Of a DNA stretch of 64,000 bases, positions 1 to 8,356 are shown one piece after another. This DNA comes from Candidatus Sulfuricurvum sp. RIFRC-1 (GTDB lineage: Bacteria > Campylobacterota > Campylobacteria > Campylobacterales > Sulfurimonadaceae), in assembly GCF_000310245.1 (NCBI RefSeq), contig NC_020505.1, positions 806,001-870,000 of the forward strand. Direction: 5' to 3'. The notes below the pieces were generated by a model, which saw nothing but the letters and a program-made list of their open reading frames with translations, was not told where the DNA came from and did not search any database. A program made the position numbers and the translations under genes. Within the stretch, counting starts at the first letter, position 1. Every line of letters begins with the position of its first letter.

Positions 1-1
1 G

Positions 2-1519
2 CATGCCAAAATGTTTAAAAAACACGGAACGACAACCATTCGTAATTTCGATGCCCTCAATGATGTCGAAAATCTGAAATATTCGGGTGAACGTATCGCT
101 TATCATGGATTGAAACACGAAGTCGTCGTTACGATGATGGATCTTCCTCCGGGATGTGTCGGAGCGCACGACGTCGCGTTTTATGAGAAAACACTTCGTG
201 AAATCTTAGATTCCGGGATTCCATACAGCTCTATCTGCTTTAAAGATGCGAGTGGAACGTCGAGTCCGCAAAAGGTGTATGAAACGTTAACAATGGCACG
301 TAAACTCGTTCCCGAGGGGACCCATTTGCGTCTTCATACCCATGAGACGGCAGGGGTCAGTGTTGCATGTTATCTTGCCGCGCTCGATGCCGGAGTTGAC
401 GGGATTGATATGGCGGCGGCTCCAGTGAGCGGCGGTACGTCACAACCCGATATCTTGACTATGTTGCACGCGGTTAAAGGAAAAAATTTCGATCTTGGCG
501 GGCTTGAACTCGAAAAAATCCTCAAATACGAAGATGTTTTGGGTGATTGTCTGAAGGACTATTTCATGCCGCCGGAAGCGACACAAGTATCGCCTCTTAT
601 TCCATTTTCTCCGATGCCGGGGGGAGCGCTTACAGCGAATACCCAAATGATGCGTGATAACAACATGCTCGATCGCTATCCAGAAGTAATCCGTGCGATG
701 CGTGAAGTGGTTGAAAAAGGGGGATACGGTACATCGGTTACTCCGGTATCTCAGTTTTACTTCCAACAGGCATTGAACAATGCCCTTATGGGGCCATGGA
801 AAAAAATTGCTCCGGGTTATGGAAAAATGGTTTTGGGGTATTTCGGAAAAACCCCTACAGCACCGGATCCTGAAATAGTTCGTATTGCGCATGAACAGCT
901 TAAACTTGAACCGACTACCGATCATGCTATCGATATTGCCGATCGTGATGAAACCAAATCGGTCGCTTATTGGACTAAACGTTTGAGCGACGAAGGGATT
1001 GAAGCAACGGATGAAAATATTTTCATTGCCGCTTCATGTGATGTTAAAGGGATTGCTTTTCTTAAAGGGGAAGCGACAGTTAATGTTCGAAAAAATAGCC
1101 CGAAAACGGCAGAATCTAAAATTCAATCAACACTACAGGAGAATTTAATTATGGCAAATGGTACTTACACAGTAATCGTAGACGGACAACAATACAACGT
1201 ACAAATCGTAGGCGGAAATGCAACGGTTCAAACTGCTCCGGCAGTATCGGTAGCACCTGCTGCTCCAGTAGCAGCACCGGCGGTAGTTGCCGCTCCTGCA
1301 GCGAACGCAAATGCGATTTGTGCTGAACTTCCGGGTTCTGTCTTTAAATTGGTTGCTGCAGTTGGCGACAGTGTGAATGCCGGCGATAAAATTATGATTT
1401 TGGAAGCGATGAAAATGGAGATTGACGTAGTTGCTCCACGCGCCGGAAAAGTAACATCAATTAATGTAAACGTTAATGATAAAATCGAAGCAGGTCAAGT
1501 CTTGGCGGTTGTCGAATAA
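2..1519 (+). CDS. pycB: Pyruvate carboxylase subunit B / oxaloacetate decarboxylase alpha-type, biotin-carrying (5' partial)
   Basis: The reading frame is open to the left edge, so the first roughly 100 residues are missing; the family is about 600 residues. What remains is the end of the HMGL-like carboxyltransferase barrel, the conserved PYC/OADA domain, an Ala/Pro/Val-rich linker and a C-terminal biotinyl domain with EAMKMEI, biotin lysine codon at 1412. The family transfers carboxyl groups between biotin and pyruvate/oxaloacetate, giving anaplerosis, or a sodium pump when beta and gamma subunits are present; neither partner is visible here. An AGGAG before an in-frame ATG at 1151 could give a separate biotinyl protein. 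PycB versus OadA cannot be decided from this fragment. Confidence 0.9.
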   Translation, partial: HAKMFKKHGTTTIRNFDALNDVENLKYSGERIAYHGLKHEVVVTMMDLPPGCVGAHDVAFYEKTLREILDSGIPYSSICFKDASGTSSPQKVYETLTMARKLVPEGTHLRLHTHETAGVSVACYLAALDAGVDGIDMAAAPVSGGTSQPDILTMLHAVKGKNFDLGGLELEKILKYEDVLGDCLKDYFMPPEATQVSPLIPFSPMPGGALTANTQMMRDNNMLDRYPEVIRAMREVVEKGGYGTSVTPVSQFYFQQALNNALMGPWKKIAPGYGKMVLGYFGKTPTAPDPEIVRIAHEQLKLEPTTDHAIDIADRDETKSVAYWTKRLSDEGIEATDENIFIAASCDVKGIAFLKGEATVNVRKNSPKTAESKIQSTLQENLIMANGTYTVIVDGQQYNVQIVGGNATVQTAPAVSVAPAAPVAAPAVVAAPAANANAICAELPGSVFKLVAAVGDSVNAGDKIMILEAMKMEIDVVAPRAGKVTSINVNVNDKIEAGQVLAVVE

Positions 1520-1529
1520 CTCTTTTGAT

Positions 1530-1558
1530 CTTCTCCCTTATTTTGGGAGAAGTCTCAT
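1530..1558. terminator. Bidirectional hairpin between convergent pycB and cheV
   Basis: An 8-bp perfect stem CTTCTCCC/GGGAGAAG with a 7-nt loop lies after the pycB stop and overlaps the last cheV codons. It is followed by TCTCATTT on the plus strand. It probably ends both convergent transcripts, although neither T-run is strong. Confidence 0.55.
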
Positions 1559-2500
1559 TTCCATCTCATTCATCTTCTCTACAATCAATGGTAAAATATT
1601 TTCACTTTTTGTTTTATCGATAAACCCATCCGCTCCTAAGCTGGCCGCTTCACGTTTATTATTATCACCCGTCATTGAACTGTTCACAATAATAGGGATA
1701 AATTTGGTTTCAGCATTCGCTTTAAGGCGTTGAATAACCGTAAAACCAGACATTTCAGGCATTTCGATATCCGTGATAATGGCGGGGATAGAGGAAGGAT
1801 TCGGATGTTTGGCAATGAACTCTATCATATCTTTGCCATTATTGAAAATCTGATAACCTATATGGGCATGTTCAAAAATATGGATCAAATGGCGCTGAGC
1901 CGTTTTGGAATCTTCAGCGATGAGAACAACGCCATTTTTGAGTTTAGGCGGCATTGTAATATTTGCGAGTGATTTTGCTGCAATTTCCACATTGACCATT
2001 GCTTGGGGAATAACTTCAGCGAGGAGCTTTTCGTAATCGAGGACCAGACACAAACTCCCATCATCCAGACGGGTATCGTTGATCACTAAACCATCGTCTC
2101 CCAAACGATAGCTGTCAGGCGAGTGCATTTCGTTCCAATTCTTTTTGATAACACGATACGCGTACATGATACGAATTCCGATAATGATTCCGTTAAAATC
2201 GCATATGAGGAGATTAGAGGTTTTTTTATGGGCATCGTCAAGTTCAGCATCAAGCCATCGTGGGAGATTGAGGATAGGGATCTGCATTTCGCGCAAAACG
2301 ATGGTTCCCTCCAGTAATGGATGCGCCCCGGGAATTTGGGTGAGGTGATGGCGTTTGGCTTCAACAACTTCGCGGGTTTTAAATACGTTAATAGCATAAT
2401 AGGGGGATGATTCTGCCGAATCAATTTTAAAGACTAAAAGTTGGACTTCGTTGTTTTTCGCTAAATTGGTTGCAGCGTCAACGTGTTCAAGTAGAGACAT
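1538..2500 (-). CDS. cheV: Chemotaxis coupling protein CheV (CheW domain plus receiver)
   Basis: The protein of about 320 residues has an N-terminal CheW-like domain (about 20-155) followed by a response-regulator receiver domain (about 190-315). The phospho-acceptor is Asp244 in ITDIEMPEMSG, with a downstream NSS and a K in FIDKTK typical of receiver active sites. CheV couples chemoreceptors to CheA and is tuned by phosphorylation. I chose the ATG at 2500 because GAGG lies 6 bases upstream; an in-frame start 33 bases earlier has no ribosome site. It stands alone, with no other che genes nearby. Confidence 0.92.
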   Translation of the reverse strand: MSLLEHVDAATNLAKNNEVQLLVFKIDSAESSPYYAINVFKTREVVEAKRHHLTQIPGAHPLLEGTIVLREMQIPILNLPRWLDAELDDAHKKTSNLLICDFNGIIIGIRIMYAYRVIKKNWNEMHSPDSYRLGDDGLVINDTRLDDGSLCLVLDYEKLLAEVIPQAMVNVEIAAKSLANITMPPKLKNGVVLIAEDSKTAQRHLIHIFEHAHIGYQIFNNGKDMIEFIAKHPNPSSIPAIITDIEMPEMSGFTVIQRLKANAETKFIPIIVNSSMTGDNNKREAASLGADGFIDKTKSENILPLIVEKMNEMEMRLLPK

Positions 2501-2647
2501 AGTGACCTCAATAATTTTATATTTCTTTATCATATCCTATTCGAGAGTTTTTTTTACTAAAAACTAAAGGGTGTGAAGGGTAAAATGCGCACAGGATCAC
2601 AATATTTTTTATCTAAACACCTATTTTTAAAAGAAAAGTAATAGAAC

Positions 2648-4381
2648 ATGAATCAAGCTACTGCCTGCCCTCTCGATTGTTACGATGCATGCCGTATACT
2701 CCTGGATGAGAATCAGAAGCTAAAGGGCGATAAAACCCATCCTGTTACGCGAGGTTTTTTGTGCCCGAATCTCAACCATTTCACAGAACAGGATCGTTTG
2801 ATTACTCCCAAGCTTCGAGGGCAAGATATTTCGATGGAGACAGCGATACAAACTCTGATAGATGTATTGCAAAGTTCTAAAAGCGATTCTGTCCTTTACT
2901 ATCGCGGAAGCGGAAATGTTGCTCTGATGCAGCGTGTAAGTGAGCATTTTTTCGCTTCTATCAAAGCAGTCGGAACCTCTGGATCGTTATGCGACGGTGC
3001 AGGAGAGGCCGGTGTATTAGCGGGACGCGGTAAAAATGAGGTATTAACACCGCAGATGATAGCACAGAGCGAGGTGGTGATTTTTTGGGGACGCAACCCC
3101 CATACGACCCACTCTCATCTGTTACCGTTTTTGGAGGGGAAGACGATCATTGTGATCGATCCGATAAAGACTCCAATGGCACAAAAGGCCGATTTACATA
3201 TTCAAATCAAACCTCATTGCGATTTACATTTGGCATTACTGCTCAGCCGATTCGCCATGATTGAAGGGTTGCACGACAAAGAATTTTTAGAAGAACATGC
3301 CAGCGAGTACAACGATTTTTATGAACTAACCCAGAGTGTTCGAATCAAAGCGACCCTTGATGCAATCGATGTGAGTCTAGGGCAAATCGGAGCAATGCTG
3401 GAATTGATTCAGGGAAAAAAGACAGCTGTTTTGGTCGGTATCGGTGTTCAGAAATACCGTAACGGTGCCGATGTACTCCGCGCTATTGATGCCTTTGGAG
3501 CAATTATGGGACTTTTTGGCAAGTGCGGAAGCGGAGTAAGTTATCTTGGGAATTCTCTGAGTGGTATCGAACTTCCGTTTAAGAGTATTTCTCATCGTGT
3601 CAGTAAGCCAACAGTTGATTTTTCGAAGTATAATTGTGTTTTTATTCAAGGTGGCAATCCCCTCTCACAAATGCCCAATACGGCAGTGGTAAGAGAACGG
3701 TTTGCCTCCTCAGGATTTAGTGTTTATTTCGGATTGTATGAAAACGAGACTTCTCGCTTGGCTGATTTGGTGATACCGGCAAAAACATTTTTAGAAAAAA
3801 ATGATTTTCGCAGTTCGTATGGTGATTATACGCTTCAAGAGATGCCACGATTGCTCAAGAGTGAGATCGGGATCTGCGAATATGAATTGACTCGGCAGTT
3901 GTGCGAAGCGTTCGGAGTAGAGTTGGAGAGCGAAGAATATTATCTGGATTTTTTTCGACAACAAATCGAGTTTTCTGAGGGTGTCGGATATCGTTCAAAT
4001 TCTCCTAAAATCACCTATGCAGAGGGATTTGAAAACGGTGAATTTGAATTTTTAGACGAGGTCGATTTAGAGATTGATAAAGAAGAGGGATTTTATCTCA
4101 TCACCTCGAAATACACAAAAGGGCTTAATTCGCAGTTTAAAAGGGCTGAGGGAGTTTATCTCCATCCTGAGGCAGGATTTGAAGAGGGGGAGATCGTTCA
4201 GCTCTCTTCGCACACGGGAACGGTTGATATGCCAGTGCGGCATAATGCCTCTTTGAGGCGCGATTGCGTGCTGATTTATTCAGGAACTCCCCATGTGAAT
4301 GTACTTACTCCTTCATTGCTAAGCTATGAGGGGGAGAGTGCCGTGTATCAAGAAAATAAAATAAAGGTGACAAAAAAATGA
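2648..4381 (+). CDS. Molybdopterin oxidoreductase (formate dehydrogenase/DMSO reductase superfamily), short form
   Basis: The 577-residue protein begins with a 4Fe-4S motif, CPLDCYDAC and GFLCP (Cys7, 11, 15, 39). This is followed by the molybdopterin oxidoreductase domain and a C-terminal molybdopterin dinucleotide-binding domain. A Cys in SLCDGAGEAG near residue 116 is the likely molybdenum ligand (inferred). It is shorter than catalytic FdhA or NapA, has no Tat signal, and has no iron-sulfur or membrane subunit nearby, so it is a cytoplasmic stand-alone enzyme of unknown substrate. Its stop overlaps the argD start (ATGA), indicating translational coupling. Confidence 0.85.
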   Translation: MNQATACPLDCYDACRILLDENQKLKGDKTHPVTRGFLCPNLNHFTEQDRLITPKLRGQDISMETAIQTLIDVLQSSKSDSVLYYRGSGNVALMQRVSEHFFASIKAVGTSGSLCDGAGEAGVLAGRGKNEVLTPQMIAQSEVVIFWGRNPHTTHSHLLPFLEGKTIIVIDPIKTPMAQKADLHIQIKPHCDLHLALLLSRFAMIEGLHDKEFLEEHASEYNDFYELTQSVRIKATLDAIDVSLGQIGAMLELIQGKKTAVLVGIGVQKYRNGADVLRAIDAFGAIMGLFGKCGSGVSYLGNSLSGIELPFKSISHRVSKPTVDFSKYNCVFIQGGNPLSQMPNTAVVRERFASSGFSVYFGLYENETSRLADLVIPAKTFLEKNDFRSSYGDYTLQEMPRLLKSEIGICEYELTRQLCEAFGVELESEEYYLDFFRQQIEFSEGVGYRSNSPKITYAEGFENGEFEFLDEVDLEIDKEEGFYLITSKYTKGLNSQFKRAEGVYLHPEAGFEEGEIVQLSSHTGTVDMPVRHNASLRRDCVLIYSGTPHVNVLTPSLLSYEGESAVYQENKIKVTKK

Positions 4382-5553
4382 CTAAAAATTTTGATAATTA
4401 TGTATTGCCGACGTATGGACGCCAAAACGTCAGTTTTACGGCAGGAAAAAATGCGATTCTGATCGACAGTGAGGGGAAAGAGTACATTGATTTTGCAGCG
4501 GGAATCGCAGTGTGCAGTGTCGGACATGCTAATGACCGTCTTACCAAAGCAATATGCGATCAAGTTAGTAAAGTGATCCACGTATCGAATCTCTATTACA
4601 TCGAACCCCAAGCCGAATGTGCACGCCGTATCGTTCAGCTGAGCGGCTATGACATGAAATGTTTTTTCGGCAACAGCGGTGCCGAAGCAAACGAAGGGGC
4701 TATTAAAATTGCCCGCAAGTACGGAGAGATAGAAGGGCAGCCAAAGCGCTATAAAATCATCACGCTCGATCACTCCTTCCACGGTCGTACGATTACGGCG
4801 CTCAAAGCGACGGGACAAGAGTCGATGCATAATTATTTCGGTCCGTTTCCAGACGGATTTGTGTATGCCAAAAATATCGATGAGATCGAATCATTAATCG
4901 ATGATCATACGGTTGCGGTGATGATCGAATTGGTACAAGGGGAGGGTGGAGTCCAGCCACAGGATCGCACGAAAGTGCAAGCATTAGCTGCGATGCTCAA
5001 ATCACGCGATATCTTACTGATGGTGGATGAAGTGCAGACGGGAATTTACCGCACAGGTGAGTTTTTGGCTTCAAACCTTTATGGGATCGAACCCGATGTT
5101 ATCACGTTGGCAAAAGGGCTTGGCGGGGGTGTCCCGATCGGTGTCGTTATGACAAGTAAAAAAGATATTTTCGCCCCAGGAGATCACGGATCGACTTTCG
5201 GGGGGAACTACCTCTCAACCGCAGCGGCGAATGAGGTGCTTGACATCCTTGAAGAGATTAAAGAGAGCGGCGAACTGGATGAACATCTCCTCTATTTCGA
5301 AACGTCTTTAGCGAAATTCGCAAGTGCTCATCCTGCGATTTTCTTAGAGCATGTCGGTTTGGGAATGATGCGCGGGCTTCGTGTCGTAGACGCTGATACT
5401 TTGGGTAAAATTATCAATGCCGCACGTGAAGCAGGGGTAATCGTCCTCAAAGCGGGGCGCAATACCCTTCGCTTCCTCCCGCCGCTCACGATCACCAAAG
5501 CGGACATCGATGAGGGGTTTGCGCGTCTTGAAAAAGCGATCGCAACTCTTTAA
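4378..5553 (+). CDS. argD: Acetylornithine aminotransferase
   Basis: The 391-residue class III PLP aminotransferase has family signatures FFGNSGAEANEGA, the HSFHGRT segment, VDEVQTGIYRTG and TLAKGLGGG, where Lys (about 246) forms the Schiff base. It converts N-acetylglutamate semialdehyde to N-acetylornithine in arginine synthesis and often also serves in lysine synthesis. It overlaps the preceding molybdopterin gene by four bases and is followed after 8 bases by the methyltransferase gene, so the three form one operon. argB of the same pathway lies at 23743. Confidence 0.95.
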   Translation: MTKNFDNYVLPTYGRQNVSFTAGKNAILIDSEGKEYIDFAAGIAVCSVGHANDRLTKAICDQVSKVIHVSNLYYIEPQAECARRIVQLSGYDMKCFFGNSGAEANEGAIKIARKYGEIEGQPKRYKIITLDHSFHGRTITALKATGQESMHNYFGPFPDGFVYAKNIDEIESLIDDHTVAVMIELVQGEGGVQPQDRTKVQALAAMLKSRDILLMVDEVQTGIYRTGEFLASNLYGIEPDVITLAKGLGGGVPIGVVMTSKKDIFAPGDHGSTFGGNYLSTAAANEVLDILEEIKESGELDEHLLYFETSLAKFASAHPAIFLEHVGLGMMRGLRVVDADTLGKIINAAREAGVIVLKAGRNTLRFLPPLTITKADIDEGFARLEKAIATL

Positions 5554-5561
5554 GGGCAGAC

Positions 5562-6551
5562 GTGCAATTTAGCGAGTATATGGAGCAATGGCTTTATGGA
5601 GCCGAGGGGTATTATGCCTCGTATCGTCCGATCGGTAAAAAAGGGGATTTTTACACGGCGGTGAGTACGTCCAAATTCTTTGGAGGCTCTATTGCCAATC
5701 ATATCATCAAACGCATCGATGATGGGTTTTTACGTTCCGACTCGCTCATCTGTGAGATCGGTGCCCATCACGGCTATTTACTCGCCGATATCATCGAGTT
5801 TATCCATACCCTCCGACCGCAATTAGTGCAGAGTCTTCGATTTGGGATCATAGAGCGGTTTGAAAACCTAAGGATGGCTCAACAAAATTATTTTGACGAA
5901 TCGTTCGGCAATGCGGTTTCTTTAGAACACTACAGCGATTTGTGTGAACTGAATGAACAATCGACTTTTTTTATCGCCAATGAGATTTTTGATGCGTTTT
6001 CGTGTGAGCTTTTTTACAAAGGGAAAATTGCGCACGTGGAGAATCATGAAATCCATTTCGATATTGATGATCCTAAAATTGCTGCATTGGCACAAAAATA
6101 TCAGCAAGATCGTGGGGAAATTGTTTTAGGATACGAATCATTCGCTCACGCGATGCAAAAGAGCTCGAAGCGGTTTGAGTTTATGAGCTTTGATTACGGT
6201 GAACTGAGTGCACGGAGTGATTTTTCGATCCGTGTCTACCAAACGCATCAAACCTTTCCCCTCTTTGATGAAGCACTCAATCGCTCTGAATCTTTTGGAA
6301 AAAGCGATATCACGTATGATGTCAACTTTACGCATGTGAAAGATGCCTACGCAGAGTCAGGAGTAGCGTGTGCCCAGTATGCAACTCAGTTGGTCGCATT
6401 GGTCGAAATGGGGATTCTGGATCTTCTTGCGATGCTTAAAGAACATGCCGGAGAGGATATCTATGCCCAAGAGCTGGAAAAAGTAAAAATTCTCATCACC
6501 CCCTCGTTGATGGGGGAACGATTTAAGATGATACGGTTTGTTAAGGAGTAA
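5562..6551 (+). CDS. SAM-dependent methyltransferase, MidA/NDUFAF7 (DUF185) family
   Basis: The 329-residue protein resembles the DUF185/MidA family: an N-terminal GDFYTAVSTSKFFGGSIA segment, a SAM-binding CEIGAHHGYL, and IANEIFDAF in the central part. In mitochondria the family methylates an arginine of a complex I subunit; the bacterial role is less clear. The start is a GTG at 5562, eight bases after argD, preceded by AAGGG. The ankyrin gene begins four bases after the stop. The target here is not known. Confidence 0.85.
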   Translation: MQFSEYMEQWLYGAEGYYASYRPIGKKGDFYTAVSTSKFFGGSIANHIIKRIDDGFLRSDSLICEIGAHHGYLLADIIEFIHTLRPQLVQSLRFGIIERFENLRMAQQNYFDESFGNAVSLEHYSDLCELNEQSTFFIANEIFDAFSCELFYKGKIAHVENHEIHFDIDDPKIAALAQKYQQDRGEIVLGYESFAHAMQKSSKRFEFMSFDYGELSARSDFSIRVYQTHQTFPLFDEALNRSESFGKSDITYDVNFTHVKDAYAESGVACAQYATQLVALVEMGILDLLAMLKEHAGEDIYAQELEKVKILITPSLMGERFKMIRFVKE

Positions 6552-6554
6552 TCA

Positions 6555-7067
6555 ATGCGTTTAGCTTTAATCACTATTTTTATTTCAACACTCCTTTATG
6601 GAGGAGTTTTACATGATTATGCTTATGAGGGAAACAGTGAAAAAATCAAAGCACACTTGAAACTTCATAAAAATGTTGATGAGCAAAACAAAGCCGGATT
6701 GACGGCACTGCATGTGGCTATCAAAATGGGTGATTTGAAAATTTCTCAGCTTTTGCTCGATTACGGTGCCGATATCAACGCACAGGATTTTCAGGGTAAT
6801 ACTCCGCTGATTTTAGCGATAAAGAAAAAAGATTTGGAGCTGGTTACGTTTGTAGTGATGCGCAAAGCCGACGTCAATCTCGCCAATAACGACGGGATTA
6901 CACCGCTCCATCAAGCCGCATTCAGCGGAAATGAAAAAGTGGTCGATTTTCTCCTAAAAGCGAAAGCTGATCCGAATGTAAAAAATAATGACGGAGCAAC
7001 ACCGTATGATTTCGCAATGGCAAAGAAAAATTTTGCTATTGCCCAACTGATTAAAATGTCGATGTAG
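6555..7067 (+). CDS. Exported ankyrin-repeat protein
   Basis: The 170-residue protein begins with a short hydrophobic signal (about 1-16, ending LLYGG) and then carries four ankyrin repeats (about 45-165). Recognisable cores are GLTALHVAIKMGD, GNTPLILAIKKKD, GITPLHQAAFSGN and GATPYDFAMAK. Ankyrin repeats bind other proteins; no enzymatic domain is present. It sits between a MidA-type methyltransferase gene and thiS with gaps under 10 bases, so it belongs to the argD operon by position, but nothing shows a functional link. Confidence 0.85.
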   Translation: MRLALITIFISTLLYGGVLHDYAYEGNSEKIKAHLKLHKNVDEQNKAGLTALHVAIKMGDLKISQLLLDYGADINAQDFQGNTPLILAIKKKDLELVTFVVMRKADVNLANNDGITPLHQAAFSGNEKVVDFLLKAKADPNVKNNDGATPYDFAMAKKNFAIAQLIKMSM

Positions 7068-7075
7068 GAGAGAAG

Positions 7076-7276
7076 ATGCAGATAAAAGTAAACGGTGAGA
7101 TGAGGGAGATAGCAGAGGGATCGAGTATGCTCGATCTTATCAGGTCTTTGGGATTGGAAGAGCGTGTTATGGCATCGGCTTTGAATATGGAGATTGTGAA
7201 ACAAGACGCTTGGAGCAGTACCCTTTTAAAAGAGGGTGATACGATCGAATTGCTTGATTTTGTTGGGGGAGGGTGA
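7076..7276 (+). CDS. thiS: Sulfur carrier protein ThiS
   Basis: The 66-residue beta-grasp protein ends in the diagnostic GGG C-terminus, whose terminal glycine is adenylated and thiocarboxylated for thiazole synthesis in thiamine biosynthesis. Length and the N-terminal MQIKVNGEMREIAEG strand match the family. It lies nine bases after the ankyrin gene, preceded by AGGAGAGAAG. No thiG, thiH or thiF is in the window, so its partners must be encoded elsewhere. Some ThiS-like carriers also serve other sulfur-transfer pathways. Confidence 0.9.
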   Translation: MQIKVNGEMREIAEGSSMLDLIRSLGLEERVMASALNMEIVKQDAWSSTLLKEGDTIELLDFVGGG

Positions 7277-7283
7277 AATCTCT

Positions 7284-8123
7284 TTATTTTTTGTTTTTCA
7301 TATTAGTGGGTAGCTTACTTGTTAGCATAAATTGATCATTCTTATTTGGGCTGAACTCGACAAAGAAAGATTTTTTATTTGCCACATTAATTGAGAATTT
7401 GAGATGAGGTTTTTGCTTTTCATCGAAAGATAGTGTCGAAAATGTAATTTCGATCAATTTGTTTTTATAATCATGATATTTTGATCCTATTGTCAGAATA
7501 CTGCTATAGGGATTTGTATCGCCTAATGTTCCTAGATTATCATCGGTATTCATCAGAATAATTTTTTCAAATTTTTCATCTGATGATGGATTCGAAGGCA
7601 TTTTTAGTAGAAAATATTCTGAATAGCTCTTACCCTCATGTAGATAAGCTTGAGACAAGGCAATATAATGATGTCTCTGATATGAGAACTCTTTATGAAT
7701 ATCTGTGATTACTTCTGGACTATATGCAATGTTGATTTTATCAAGATCATCATCTTCTAAAAAAACTCCGTTTTTAATATGAAAAATACGTAATTCATTA
7801 TAGTAATGGTTAGATTTTTTCAAGCCTAAAAAATTGTTTTGGTTGACAGCAACGCACTCATCATAGTTTTCTAATTCATTACTTTCATAAAGCATTTCAG
7901 CTATTTCGTTGTACACATCTGTGGCTTGAGCGTTTCCATGTATTCGATTATTAGAAGCTGCATTTTTCCATTTTCGGTGTTCTAACTCTTTTTGATCATT
8001 GAGTGAATCGATTAATGGATTGAACTCAGGATAATTCATAATATCTTTACAAGGAACAATCCGTGAGGGGGATTCGGAAGCCATGAGAGAAATGCTTAGA
8101 ATAAAAAATAAAAATATTTTCAT
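7284..8123 (-). CDS. Exported protein of unknown function
   Basis: I do not recognise this 279-residue protein. It starts with a Sec signal (MKIFLFFILSISLMAS, likely cleaved after MAS), and the mature part is mixed alpha/beta and rich in Asn, Asp, Lys and Tyr. Only a few cysteines are present. The ATG at 8123 is chosen because GGAG lies 6 bases upstream; an upstream TTG is poorly placed. By eye the gene is markedly more AT-rich than its neighbours. It is convergent with thiS, and the small-peptide locus lies just upstream on the same strand. It may be a recent acquisition. Confidence 0.6.
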   Translation of the reverse strand: MKIFLFFILSISLMASESPSRIVPCKDIMNYPEFNPLIDSLNDQKELEHRKWKNAASNNRIHGNAQATDVYNEIAEMLYESNELENYDECVAVNQNNFLGLKKSNHYYNELRIFHIKNGVFLEDDDLDKINIAYSPEVITDIHKEFSYQRHHYIALSQAYLHEGKSYSEYFLLKMPSNPSSDEKFEKIILMNTDDNLGTLGDTNPYSSILTIGSKYHDYKNKLIEITFSTLSFDEKQKPHLKFSINVANKKSFFVEFSPNKNDQFMLTSKLPTNMKNKK

Positions 8124-8138
8124 AATGATCTCCAACTC

Positions 8139-8173
8139 AAATAAAATGAGGGGGCAAGGGGTAAAACCCCTTG
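8139..8173 (-). terminator. Hairpin terminator after the 19-codon ORF
   Basis: On the minus strand a perfect 7-bp stem CAAGGGG/CCCCTTG with loop TTTTA is followed by CCCCCTCATTTTATTT. It lies 13 bases after the small ORF's stop and before the start of the exported-protein gene. It probably ends the short transcript. Confidence 0.5.
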
Positions 8174-8185
8174 GCTACGTCAGGA

Positions 8186-8245
8186 TCACCTGAGCATAGG
8201 CGCAAAAATGCACATAAGCAGTAGTGCTAGTATCAGCTTATCCAT
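8186..8245 (-). CDS. Small hydrophobic peptide, candidate type I toxin-like
   Basis: A 19-codon ORF encodes MDKLILALLLMCIFAPMLR, a charged start followed by one hydrophobic stretch and a basic end. GAAGGGGG lies 7 bases upstream of the ATG, an unusually strong ribosome site. The size and character resemble Ibs-type type I toxins, but there is no sequence identity I can assert. The ORF contains TGATACTAGC, the exact reverse complement of the predicted 5' end of its own mRNA (8347-8356). The locus also has its own promoter and terminator. Function is inferred from architecture only. Confidence 0.45.
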   Translation of the reverse strand: MDKLILALLLMCIFAPMLR

Positions 8246-8356
8246 AAAGAACCCCCTTCACGTATCGTTTTTGGAGGGCAAAAAAAAAGGCCGAAGGCGA
8301 TTAAACCCCCGACCTTGTCTTGCCGCTCCATTAACGATACGGAAAGTGATACTAGC
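8226..8356. repeat. Nested inverted repeats around the small-peptide leader
   Basis: Outer arms 8226-8235 and 8347-8356 are perfect 10-bp inverted repeats (GCTAGTATCA/TGATACTAGC). Inner arms 8261-8280 and 8321-8341 pair over about 18 positions, CGTATCGTT..TGGAG.GGCA against TGCC.CTCCA..AACGATACG. In the minus-strand transcript the 5' end would pair with the coding start and flank the ribosome site. Between the inner arms the minus strand also reads AAGGTCG..CGGCCTT followed by nine T's, a terminator-like hairpin in the leader. Confidence 0.7.
8281..8317 (-). terminator. Leader hairpin with T-run (attenuator-like)
   Basis: On the minus strand AAGGTCG pairs with CGGCCTT (one G-U pair) around a 16-nt loop, followed directly by a run of T's. 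It would end a short RNA of about 75 nt starting near 8356, upstream of the 19-codon ORF, so full-length mRNA may be only a fraction of transcripts. It is mutually exclusive with neither inverted repeat. Confidence 0.4.

Noticed and set aside
2585-2641. An 18-codon ORF before the molybdopterin gene, with AAGGG upstream of its ATG.
   Set aside because: The peptide has no visible pattern and no leader-type codon run; a chance ribosome site in a short AT-rich gap is as likely.
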